DNA of 64,000 bases from Turnera subulata (lineage: Eukaryota; Streptophyta; Magnoliopsida; Malpighiales; Passifloraceae), in assembly GCA_028386065.3 (NCBI GenBank), contig JAKUCV010006264.1:1-64000 (forward strand), read 5' to 3'. Below the pieces are notes generated by a model. It did no database searches. It had not been told where the DNA came from and saw nothing but the letters and a program-made list of their open reading frames with translations. The translations under genes were made by a program, and so were the position numbers. Every line of letters begins with the position of its first letter. Position 1 is the first letter of the stretch. Shown one piece after another: positions 54,508-64,000 of this stretch.

Positions 54508-56372
54508 TGAAACAAAATAAACCAAATGAGGGTTTTAAAAAACTCCACCAAATCACACAGTCAAAAAGAATTCATATCAAGACTTCCAAGATAATCACCA
54601 AGAGCTTATGAGAAACATTTAAGACCAAATGCCAAGAAAGAAAGAAAATCTCATGAAAAAGCATCCAGGCCGTAGTCAAACTTACCTGCACAAGCTTTTC
54701 ACACAAATCACTTAGCAAAAATCGATTTCCCATATGCATGCAAGAATGAATTGACGTCTTGAAAATTTGAAAAACTAGTCCCACCGGCAAATTCCAGAAC
54801 CTAACTCCACTATTATGAATAAACACTCTCAAAAAGATCAGTAGGACTTTATAAAGGGTTGTAATGGGTCTTGGGTAAAGGTTGATCAAAGAAAAGGTGT
54901 ATATAGGAAATCAAAGTTCAAAAATTCACTTAAGAAAAGAATGTAATATGCATTATCAAGAAATTAAAAAGATTTCTCAAAGTGCAAGACTTGAAATAAC
55001 ATCCATCATATGATCGTCAAAAGAAATTCAACTTGTTTCAGGAACCTTGATTGCGCAATTTCCATGTCTTTTTTGAATTTTTCTGAAATTTTTTTATTTT
55101 TTTGAATTAACTTTGTCGATTTTCTTTATTTTTTCTTTTTTTTCTGCGCTTGACATTCCATAATATACTTGAAACGATTGAAAGTGCAAACATCTTCAAT
55201 GCATAGATCTTCTTGGATGTGAAAAGATACGGTACAATTGCACTTATCATAGAAAAAATCTTGATAAAAACATACAAAAAAAATCTCTCAAGGAACTTTG
55301 AAAAATAGGGTATGGATAATGAAAGAAAAAAATGGTAGCTATAAGGCTTCAAAGGGTTAAAGGTGGGTAAACGTGGGTAATGAAAGAAAAGTTAGCTACC
55401 ATGATTTAGGCTCAAAGGGGTTAAACAAGGAAAAATGATAAAGGGTAGGCTTTTTATTGGCTTGTTGGTTTAAACAGAGAATGCCTAAATCATCTCTTTC
55501 ATTGAGCATTTATGAGAAAAGTTCGCCTTGAAAAGTTCTGAAAACTTGTTCTAGGACATATATGTTGACGTTAAAGATTTGAAAAAATAATGCATAGGGT
55601 GTCGAAAAAATGCTAGGCAAAGAATGCTAGAACTTGCATGAATTCATCACAACTATTCATGAACACAAGATCAATCAAAAATCAAACTTCTTGCATTTAA
55701 AAGAAAAAGATTTCAAAAACTCAAAGCAACTCTCTTGGTTATACATCAACAAAAACATATTGATCATAGAATGGTGGGTTTGAAAACAATTTGAAAAACA
55801 AAAAAAAAATTTGTTTTGTTCGAATTTTTTTTTATTTTTTTGTTAATTTTTTTTTTGAAATTTTTTTATTTGAAAAACAATTTTGAAAACAATTTTTGAA
55901 ATAATAATAGCTTTTTACTAAGTAATCTAGAATCAAGAATATGCATACTCAATATATTAAAGTCAAAAACATGCTCTTTATTGATAATAAATAAAACAAA
56001 CATAAACAAATTGCAAAGAAATTTGTTCCTCCTCCTCAAACTTAAATCAGACAATGTCCTCATTAGCCAAGAAAGAAAAGAAACAAAGGATAAAAAGATA
56101 GGCACATAGGAGAGGCACTCTCCCCAAACTTAGATTGAAACATGTATAGCACATAACAAAAGATAATCCAAGTAAGAGAGAAAGTAAGAATCAACCATAA
56201 GAGAGATAGAGAAATCGACATTGCATTGCCACTAGGTGTTCATGACACCAAAATTAAACACATTTGACATGAAATTTAAATTGCCACGTGGAAAACTAGC
56301 ATTAACTGCATCCTATAAAAGTAAATACATAAAGCAATAAAAACACAACACATAGAATGACGATGCATGAAA
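54508..56372 (-). other. 3' non-coding region of element E
   Basis: About 1.9 kb, AT-rich, with long T/A runs (55080-55140, 55795-55890). Holds a second PPT-like site (56027-56062) and another AAGTTTGGGG on the minus strand near 56121-56131. No coding text. Confidence 0.7.
56027..56062 (-). other. Second, internal PPT-like site (element E)
   Basis: Minus strand GAGGACATTGTCTG followed by ATTTAAGTTTGAGGAGGAGGA. Same layout as in A (17908) and D (41445), about 1.55 kb before the terminal tract. Confidence 0.6.
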
Positions 56373-56544
56373 CTACTCAGCAAGTTTGTTCTCTATGTTC
56401 TCTAGCTTCTTCCTAAGTTGCACAATGATCTTCTCTTGTTCATCCAATTTACTGCACATGACGCTCCCTAACTTATCAACAATGTCAACCAACTTATCCA
56501 TTTGAGAGAGTAATTCGTCGGTGGTCTTGTTGAGATTGGCGATG
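56373..56544 (-). pseudogene. C-terminal coiled-coil piece of an element E ORF, cut by D4
   Basis: 57 codons open on the minus strand, ending with TAG at 56373-56375: IANLNKTTDELLSQMDKLVD, then IVDKLGSVMCSKLDEQEKII, then VQLRKKLENIENKLAE. Heptad spacing of I/L/V is clear, so a coiled coil is likely. It begins exactly at the D4 LTR edge, so the upstream part was separated by that insertion. The place, between pol and the 3' non-coding region, is where Athila elements carry an extra (env-like) ORF; that identity is not proven. Confidence 0.6.
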
Positions 56545-58668
56545 TGATGCGTGTGCTATCCTGCAAGTGCACAGGGTTGTTGTAGTACTTTATCAAGGTC
56601 GTATCCACACGGACTGGGTTGAATCCGTTTTCCTTCAATTTCGGACAAACTAGACTTGAAAACAATTAAACAAAGATGGATTTGGGTGAATAATAATTAA
56701 GAAGTAAAATGAGCAGTAAAATAAATGTAACAATAATTTAAACGAGGAAGAGATCAGGAATAGTGAATTCCCAGGCATCCGGGGGTTCACATGCTCTGTT
56801 TTATGCGTGTAAATTGCTCGACAGCCTCATCACAGGCTGAGCCTGTGGGTGAGGCTGTGACTAATGAGATGTCTTGACGGGGCTCCCATCCTAAGGTACT
56901 ATCAACGGCTTTCGATCTTATTGATAGTTCCCTAAGCTTCCATCTACCCCTTGTCACTAAAGTAAATGTCCACTTAAGGATGAAGTTTAATGTTGGTGCT
57001 AATACCCACAGTCTCTCCCTATCTTCTTTCGAATGTCTAAGGAGTGAAGGTTGACTATTGTAGGTCTAGCACTCCTGGCTTCTCCTTTCTGTCCTTCACC
57101 AGGCTGCTACTAAACTAAGGATATGCCAGCCAATAGTCAATCAAGAATCAAAATAGGAGTTGGGTTATCTCTTGACTATACTGTCACAAAATGAGGCTGT
57201 GCTAGGCACAGCCTGATGTTGTTGACAGCAAGGGAGTCAATTATAAGATTGGTTCTTGCAGGCGCTCTCAACCGATACTGCACCCATTTGCTTTCGCTCA
57301 CAGATGCCTCCCATGGTTCTCATCTTCCATGTGCTTTCGCATTGGTCAAACTCAGGGGATTAAGATCGGTGTTGAGGCTAATTCCTCAATTAGTTTCTAA
57401 CCCTGTCACAAGCTAGAAGGCTAAGTGTTTGTTGTTGTTGTTCTAGTGGCTATGGTTTCTCCATTCGGTCCTTCTCCTAGCTGTCTGTATTCTTGCATGG
57501 TTTGTTCAGAACTCAGACATGTTGCAAGCTCACAACAACTAAAACAAGAAATATGATTAAGAACATAAAATTGAGCAATTTATTACATATGTACCCGAGA
57601 CATGTTTACCTCCCTTCAACCTAAGAAGGGGTTGTTTAGTTCATACTCAGAATTACAAAACAGATGGGTATATGTGATGGCATAATTTCTGGAACAATTT
57701 AGGGGCTAGGGGCGACACGATTTCTGCCCAGCAAAGGGTGTAGAATCATGTTTCCCCTTAAACCCATGGTGTTTCTGGGTTCTGCCCCTGTTCCAGAACT
57801 TCTGCAAGTTCTTCGTATTTTCTGGGTTGATCTCTGGATTCCCCGATGCCAGGATGCCTTTCTCCTCTTGTCTTCACCCTTTTTGTAGATGCAGCTCCCT
57901 TCTCTTCCTCATCCCCACTTGCTGGAGAGCATGGGTGTTTGGGCAAGTTGGCTCGTCTGTCCTCCAGCGTGTTTGCCAGGATAGGCATGATGGGCACCAA
58001 GATGAATGGTGGATTGTGAGTTCCAAGGCACCCTTTGCAGAGGATAATTGTTCTTTAAGGTAGATTCCCTCTGAGTGGCGTGTGCCTGTTCCATTTTCCC
58101 TGGAAAGTGTTCTGGGAACTTCAGGAGAATGCTTGTTTATGTTAGTGGAGCGTATGGTGCAAGTTGCGCAATTTTATATTATTCCTAAAATTTTTAGGTT
58201 TTGCAGGACGCACAGCATGAGGCTGTCATCACACAGGCTGAGGCTGTGCAAGGTTTAATTGTAGTCCTCCATCGACTTCTTCTGTGGTTGGTTTCTGCCT
58301 CTCCTGCTGATAATGAGGTGTCATAAAGACTTCCTAGAAACGATCGGGGTCAATGAGCCTTAGTGGAAATCTTGCGATTTGCAGGTGGAATTAGGCTTTT
58401 AACTGGGTTCGTAATGAACAACAGCCTCAGGAACAGCCTCAAGGGTTCTGCAACAGGTTCATTATGTGGCAAAGGCTGTTTCTTTAAATTCTTCAACGAA
58501 TTCTTCCCAAATTGGTTGAAGTGCACCTGAAATCACTAATTATGTAGTAAATGGTAGGAATACAGGAAATACGATAGAATTATGCATAGACGGCATATAA
58601 TCATGAAAGAATGAGCACATATCATGCCTAAAATCATGCCTAAAACTATGCATATTTCGTGTGCATCA
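56545..58668 (-). mobile_element. Family D4 LTR, reverse, nested in element E
   Basis: Minus strand TGATGCACACGAAATATGC... (58668) to ...GCACACGCATCA (56545), about 2.1 kb, homologous to 42859-45016. AGCCTGT motif clusters at 56820-56870, 57180-57230, 58205-58250 and 58420-58470. It acts as a 3' LTR because 58669-58780 matches the 3' end of the D interior. Confidence 0.87.
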
Positions 58669-58780
58669 AAATACCCCAAATTGAAGATTTTGCTTGTCCT
58701 CAAGCAAACAGAAGAATAAAAGGAGGCATGATTTAAAGGAGAGAGAAGGCTAATCTCAATGCATCGAGTTTTCACAGTGC
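58669..58780 (-). mobile_element. End of the D interior with hairpin and polypurine tract (D4)
   Basis: Minus strand homolog of 42740-42858, including the TTTGCTTG-AGGA-CAAGCAAA hairpin (58689-58708) and AATTTGGGGTATTT. Homology fades near 58780, so the rest of this D copy is deleted. Confidence 0.8.
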
Positions 58781-59317
58781 TTCTTGATACGGCAACACTA
58801 CCAGAACAAAGCTAGATAGCACCTCCTAATCAATCCAATTCTCCAAGATCAGCAACAAAATTCAACCAATTAGGGTTTCAGCAATTACCTCTATCACCTC
58901 AAAACAAAACAAAGTTGTTAAGCAACAATAGAGTAATAACAGATAGGAATCTTGTAAATGCCACTAGCAATTTAATCACTTGATAAGTAAACACAATCCC
59001 TAAAATAAACAAGAAGAAATCAATTCTACTTGCAAATAACCAAGGTAATAAAAACCTCAAACTTTTATTCTCAAATCTCAATGTGTGTAAATCATAAAGC
59101 ATAAGTGCGACAACCCCTTCCACTGCCTAGGGGAGGAGGAGTGCATCTACCACCACCAAGAAGAGGAAATCAAATTTGGACTTAGATGGGATTTTAGGTC
59201 GGAAACTCGTAAAGGACATAATGAGTGGGCCTTTCTTAATTTTTTTTTTCCTTTTATAAGTAATTGTTGGAAATCTTACTTTGAGACTTAGTGGTTCAAG
59301 AATTTTATCAATGAAAA
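58781..59317. other. Unassigned stretch between D4 and the E RNase H
   Basis: Mixed AT-rich DNA with no recognisable domain on either strand. Integrase would be expected on the minus strand of element E, but nothing of it is seen. Confidence 0.5.
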
Positions 59318-59800
59318 TCAGGTCTCTTGTGGAGATAATTTGGTGAACACGTTAAAACACCGAGAAGGCATATGTCGCCGCTTCCATCGAAGAACTCGTG
59401 GTTTCGCATCTGTCTTCTGGAGCAAATACTTCAATGCAGCGTGGTCCGTGTGAACAATCACCTTGGAACCCAAAAGGTAACTCCTGAACTTGTCAATTGC
59501 GAATACAACAACTAATAACTCCTTCTCCGCAGTTGTATAATTAACTTGAGCATCATCTAGAGTCTTGCTTGCATAATAAATGGCGTGCATCTTCCCATAT
59601 CAGCGTTATCCTAAGACTACGCCTACAGCAAAGTCGTTTGCATCACACATTATCTCGAACGGAAGTGAATAATCAGGGGGTTGAATGATGGGTGCCGAAA
59701 TCAGCACCTTCTTGAGCTTGTCGAATTCTTTCATACAGTGTTCATCAAAGACAAAAGGCACATCTTTATTCAAGAGATTAGTAAGAGGTTTGGCTACCTT
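59318..59800 (-). pseudogene. RNase H of element E, C-terminally cut
   Basis: Minus strand [56 protein letters not shown] is classic Gypsy RNase H (TEKEL and TDHAAL motifs, the latter with a catalytic Asp). The frame is lost near 59350, after RVLRWK. The segment before 59590 is damaged. The following integrase is absent. Confidence 0.87.
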
Positions 59801-60760
59801 CTAGAAATCCTTAATGAATCTTCTGTAAAATCCGACATGTCCAAGAAAACTGCGAATTGCCTTGACTGAATTTGGTGGAGGTAAGGTCTCTATCACATCT
59901 ATCTTGGCTTTGTCCACTTCAAACCCACGTTCGGAAACTAAATGTCCAAGAACAATTCCTTCTTGTACCATAAAATGGCATTTTTCCCAATTAAGCACCA
60001 GATTAGTCTCCTCACATCTTGTAAGTACCTTTGAAACGTTAGATAAATAATCCTCAAATGTATTTCCGTAGACGAAAAAGTCATCCATGAAAACCTCCAT
60101 AATCTTCTCTATGTAGTCAGAGAAAATTGCCATCATGTATCTTCGAAAAGTGGCTGGTGTGTTGCACAGCCCAAAAGGCATCCATCGATAAGCAAAAGTT
60201 GCATACGGACAAGTGAAAGTCGTCTTCTCTTGATCATTTGGGTGAATTGCTATTTGAAAGAATCCCGAATATCCGTCCAAATAGCAATAATAAAAATGCT
60301 TAGCTAATCGCTCAAGCATTTGATCGATAAACGACAATGGAAAGTGATCCTTGCACGTAGCACTGTTCAGCTTCCTATAATCAATACACATTCTCCATCC
60401 TGTAATAGTCCTCGTAGGAATCAACTCGTCATCTTTGTTCTTGACCACTGTCATTCCTCCTTTCTTCGGTACCATGTGAACTGGGCTACCCATTCACTGT
60501 AAAAAATCGGATAAATAATCCCTGCATCAAGAAGCTTAAGAATCTCCTTTTTCACAACTTCCTTTATATTCTCATTAAGCCTCCTTTGACTTTCAATGCT
60601 CGGTTTGCTACCTTTCTAAAGCAAAATTCGATGCATGCAGAATGTAGGACTAATTCCCTTCAAGTTCTCAACAGAATATCCAATTGCTTTTCTATGCTTC
60701 CTAAGCACATCAAGTAACATCTCCTCCTCTACTTTACTCCTCTCAGTGATGATAACAGGA
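59801..60760 (-). pseudogene. Reverse transcriptase of element E
   Basis: 230 codons are open (60493-59801) and upstream text (LNENIKEVVKKEILKLLDAGIIYPI) continues to about 60700 beyond a stop. It carries CIDYRKLNSATCKDHFPLSFIDQM, YLDGYSGFFQI (first Asp), MPFGLCNTPATFRRYM, and the active site FMDDFFVYG with both Asp residues. The thumb runs to SFLGHVGFYRRFIKDF. It is the best preserved RT in the window. It copies element RNA inside the particle. Confidence 0.92.
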
Positions 60761-61773
60761 TATGTAGAGTCGGGGACCGAAGAATCCATACCGTAGCTTA
60801 GATGGTAATGGTTTGAACTCTACCTTTGGCGCGCTCCAAACCTCTTCCTTTCTTCTCTTCTCCAATCATCTCATAGCTCTTGTCTTCGGTCGCTTCCAAC
60901 GGTGGCGTGGATTGCAAAATTTTTGTACTTTGGGCAATCTCCAAATTGTCATCATCAGTAATGCCACTCTTCACCAAGCAATTCATGAGTGGATCGTCAC
61001 TACTTGCTACTTTACTCACTTCCTTCACGGCATCATCTATAAAATCAACTCGAAAACAATTGTCTTCTTCAAGTGGTCCTTCGGTTGCACGGAATCCTTA
61101 AAGTAAGCTTTCCATCACGAACATCATTTTGAGCTCCAGCAGTAGCTAAGAACGGCCTCCGAAGAATAATCGGGATTTGAAAATCAACCTCCATGTCGAG
61201 CACCACAAAATAGACTGGTACAAAGAACTTCCCAACCTTGATTTGATTATCCTCCAATATCCCCATTGGATATTTGACAGATCGATCCGCAAGCTGAAGA
61301 GAGATGGTAGTCGGCTTCATATCTCCAATATCTAGCTTCTCAGCAATTCACTTGGGAATAAGACTAACACTGGCTCCCAAATCACAAAGAGCTCGCTCAA
61401 TGCACATAGAACCAATATTGCAAGGAATAGAGAAACTTCCAGGGTCCTTCAGTTTCGGGAGCAGCTTGTTCTGCAGGAATGCACTGCACTCCTCCGTCAA
61501 AGCCACTGTCTCGTAATCTTCTAGCTTCCTTTTTCTGGAAAAAATTTCTTTGAGAAATTTAGCATAAGCAGGCATTTGAGAAATTACTTCAGTAAATGGA
61601 ACATTAATATGCAATTTTTTAAAATGTTCAAGAAATTTCCCGAATTGTTCGTCTTTTTTGCCCTGCTGAAGTTGCCGAGGGAAGGGAACCGATGGTTCAT
61701 AAGCTTTGACTTCAGGCCATATCTCCTTCGGTTTCTCTTTTTCTGCTTCGCTAGCTTCCACTTGGGATTCCAA
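60761..61773 (-). pseudogene. Protease and linker of element E
   Basis: Minus strand VKAYEPSVPFPRQLQQGKKDEQFGKFLEHFKKLHINVPFTEVISQMPAYAKFLKEIF is the conserved pre-protease segment. The retropepsin follows, with CDLGASVSLIPK (stop) and, after 61320, IILRRPFLATAGAQNDVRDG (usual ILGRPFLATAGA). The catalytic Asp is kept, but a stop at 61346-61348 and substitutions disable it. The linker to RT (61028-60798) is acidic. Confidence 0.88.
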
Positions 61774-61934
61774 TTCTCTTGCTCTTGCTTCTTTTCCTCT
61801 GCTCCCTTTTCAGGTAACTACTTCTCTACTTTCGGTTGCTCATCTTCTTCTTCTTGCTTAATGATGGTGTCGGCTTCATCTTCTTTAGGTGGATAGGGAT
61901 CATCTAATTGCTTTCCGCTTTTAAATGCTACGGC

Positions 61935-63332
61935 CTTGACTTGCTCTCACAGATTAACTGTGGGCTGTTCCGGTAGGTTTCCTGGCGTCCTCATGATCGC
62001 CTCTGCTTGCTGTGCAAGTTGCGTCTCAAGCATCTTCGAGTGAGTCTCCATATTCGCCATCCGATTGTTGAATCCTTGCATCATCTCCATTTGTATACAT
62101 TGAGTCTCCATTATGGCTTTCATAATAGATGTAAGATCCATGTCTTGATTCTTCGAAATTTGCATGCTTGAACTCTTCTGCCCATAATCATTCCTTTGAA
62201 AGTTGCCTTGCTGGTTCGGGTTGCTCTCCCTCCATGAGAAATTAGGATGATTCTTCCATTCCGGATTATATGTGTTGGTGTAGGGTCCTCGTTGTTGTTG
62301 GCGTTGATGAATGTAGTTCATCTGCTCAATAGTCAAGTCATCTCCGGTTGGACAATTCATTGAATTGTGTCTAGCACCTGCACATTTATAACATATTAAA
62401 CTCGGCATAACAGCAACAACACATGATTTCACCTGCTGACTCAAAGAATCTAGCTTCGAATTAAGCATTGTCACTGTCTTCACTTCCAGAATTCCAGCTA
62501 CTCGCTTGTTGTTTGATCAGGAAGAGCTCTGGTAACTATTACTCGCCATCGTCTCCAACTTCTGAAACGCCACATCTAGTGCTTACGCCATGAATGCCCC
62601 TCCTGAAGCTGCGTCCAAACTCATTGAACTACAAGCCATTCGGGTAATCCATGTTGTGGGCATCCTTGAATAAAATCCTTGTAACATTCTTATGCTTCAC
62701 AGAAACTTTCTCCATCGAATTGAGTGAATGATGTAATATTGCTCCGGATACGTGCTGCTTTTATCAGGTGGATAATATTTTGCAAGAAAAGCCTTTGAAA
62801 GCTCCTCCCACGCCTTGTATGTTCCAGCTGCTCCTGACTTCAACGACTTTTTAGCCTTGCCTTGCAAAGAAAACGGGAATAATCGAAGTCGAATAGCATC
62901 ATCAGTTGCCCCATTGATCTTGATCAAATCACAAATCTCCGTAAACGTCTGTAGATGTTGATTCGGGTACTCATTATCCAAGCCTCCAAATTGTTCCTGT
63001 TACACCATGTGAATGAGTGTTGTCTTCAGTTTGAAATTGTTGGCGTTGATAGCTGGCCTTGCAATGCTCGACTGCACGATATCCAAACTCGGTGTTGCAT
63101 AGTCATACAATGTCTTGTTTCCTTCTTCTGCCATGATGACTGTCTCGAAATTATCTGCTACAACTTCTGCTTCCTCTTCTAGTTCAGTGTCTTGAAGAAA
63201 CTCCACAGGCTCTACGACTTGCTTCTGCTTTCGCTTGTTCGCGTGTAGCTGCTTGTGTATTGTTCTCTCGATCTCCGGATTGATCTCAAGAATTGGACTC
63301 GATGAAGCACCGCGTCTCGTCTTGGGCATCAA
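61935..63332 (-). pseudogene. Gag of element E
   Basis: Starts MMPKTRRGASSSPILEINPEIERTIHKQ at 63332, a start resembling Athila gag. The gag domain follows after a stop at 63000 (LQTFTEICDLIKINGATDDAIRLRLFPFSLQGKAKKSL...AFLAKYYPPDKS). A damaged stretch lies at 62690-62490. The C-terminal part has CYKCAGARHNSMNCP (62395-62350), a degenerate knuckle, then NPEWKNHPNFSWRESNPNQQGNFQRN and a helix with Met/Gln. It would form the particle and bind RNA. Confidence 0.9.
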
Positions 63333-63468
63333 CCAAAATCGACAACACTATATAAAAAAAAAACAAAAATCGATTAAATAAAATAAAAAGAAATAAAAAG
63401 AAACTAATGCAAAAAATAAAACCTAAAGTAATCTAGTTGCAACCTCAATAGTACTAAAACCGTTTGTT

Positions 63469-63485
63469 CCCCGGCAACGGCGCCA
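63469..63485 (-). other. Primer-binding site, tRNA-Asp (element E)
   Basis: TGGCGCCGTTGCCGGGG on the minus strand, a perfect match to the complement of tRNA-Asp, eight bases inside the 5' LTR. Confidence 0.9.
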
Positions 63486-63493
63486 GAAAAGCT

Positions 63494-64000
63494 TAATGCA
63501 TTTTATTTACGCGTAACTTTTTCAAATTTATAATTCTTGATCAATTCACAACACGACACACAAATAACTCACGAGTAAACGCAATGATTGTTAACTGTAA
63601 GCGCATAGTGTACTATGTAGTGTAGTAGTCTAATCAAGGTCGATCCATGGAACAAGGGAAATAAGTACTACCTAATGTCACAACTTACGATTATCTAGGC
63701 AAATCAAATAAAAGATGGTGTAGGGTGATGTCGAAACTAACAAATAAAAAAAATAAAATCGCACACTTAATCTAAAGTTGTTGTGTGATAGGGTTCACAC
63801 AATTACTATCTAGGTTTATCATGCATGGAATCGATATCTATGTTGATGTGTGATTGTGGGCAATTGTTTCTAATGTCCTAATCCTCAGCTCTCGCATGTT
63901 GAATCAAAAATTTAGCAAAGATTACTACCTAGCTGTCGTATAGCCTAGCATCAATATTAAACTCATTAAGCGCCAAACAATCAATCAAACCCTAAAAAAC
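63494..64000 (-). mobile_element. 5' LTR of element E, cut by the window end
   Basis: Homologous to 52625-53165, with the left end TAATGCATTTTATTTACGC. It continues past 64000. Confidence 0.88.

Larger units (their letters stand above)
52625..64000 (-). mobile_element. Element E: Athila-like Ty3/Gypsy retrotransposon, minus strand, runs off the window
   Basis: On the minus strand: 5' LTR (from beyond 64000 to 63494), tRNA-Asp primer site, gag, protease, RT, partial RNase H (63332-59318), then unassigned DNA, a nested family D LTR (56545-58668), a short coding tail (56373-56544), a 3' non-coding region, a polypurine tract and the 3' LTR (54468-52625). Integrase is missing. It sits in the gag of C3. 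Confidence 0.87.

Overview
This window is plant nuclear DNA made almost entirely of nested, decayed LTR retrotransposons. I found no intact host gene, rRNA, tRNA or CRISPR array. The evidence for a plant is: Ty1/Copia pol of plant type; Athila-like Ty3/Gypsy elements primed by tRNA-Asp; Tat/Ogre-like gag with a tRNA-Arg primer site; a Tekay/Del-like chromovirus with a C-terminal chromodomain; and a MULE transposase remnant. The density of nesting and the abundance of C-to-T type decay suggest methylated heterochromatin of an angiosperm. I cannot name the species.

Layout. 1-9634: two 5'-truncated Copia pol copies in tandem, each followed by a long LTR (3730-5440 and 8041-9634). The first has a 1027-bp duplication of its reverse transcriptase. 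The second LTR carries an assembly scar (a single N between two identical 88-bp blocks). 10204-20688: an Athila-like element (called A) with both LTRs, a G-run target duplication, gag and protease, but no RT/RNase H/integrase. Its gag is broken by a tRNA-derived SINE-like piece and a 3-kb reverse solo LTR of family B. 20880-21890: MULE transposase remnant. 21922-22959: partial LTR of the Tat-like family C. 22960-24616: reverse partial LTR of family D. 24617-31880: chromovirus B1 (LTR, protease to chromodomain, truncated 3' LTR). 31901-34175: minus-strand Athila-like gag-protease-RT fragment that shares family D's sequence motif. 34176-39777: non-autonomous chromovirus B2 (gag, then two intact minus-strand ORFs with their own TATA boxes, then an LTR). 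39778-45016: family D element with a coding-free 2-kb interior. 45017-46915: minus-strand Tat-like fragment F with a minisatellite. 46916-52624: two family C copies, the second sitting in the gag of the first. 52625-64000: Athila-like element E on the minus strand, cut by the window end and interrupted by a family D LTR (56545-58668).

How the parts relate. Elements A, D and E share the tRNA-Asp primer site, a conserved U5-side module, a hairpin plus GACAAGCAAA just before the 3' polypurine tract, and a second PPT-like site about 1.4-1.6 kb further upstream. Family D looks like a parasite lacking pol; the 31901-34175 fragment may come from its autonomous partner. All pol genes seen are broken by stops, frameshifts or deletions, so nothing here looks able to move on its own.

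The most unusual signals are (1) the two uninterrupted antisense ORFs inside B2 (35285-37203), one ending in the start of an endonuclease domain, and (2) short motifs, a different one for each retrotransposon family, scattered through LTR, non-coding and coding parts of that family. The second pattern recalls the recognition motifs of DNA-transposon anti-silencing proteins, but that link is inference.
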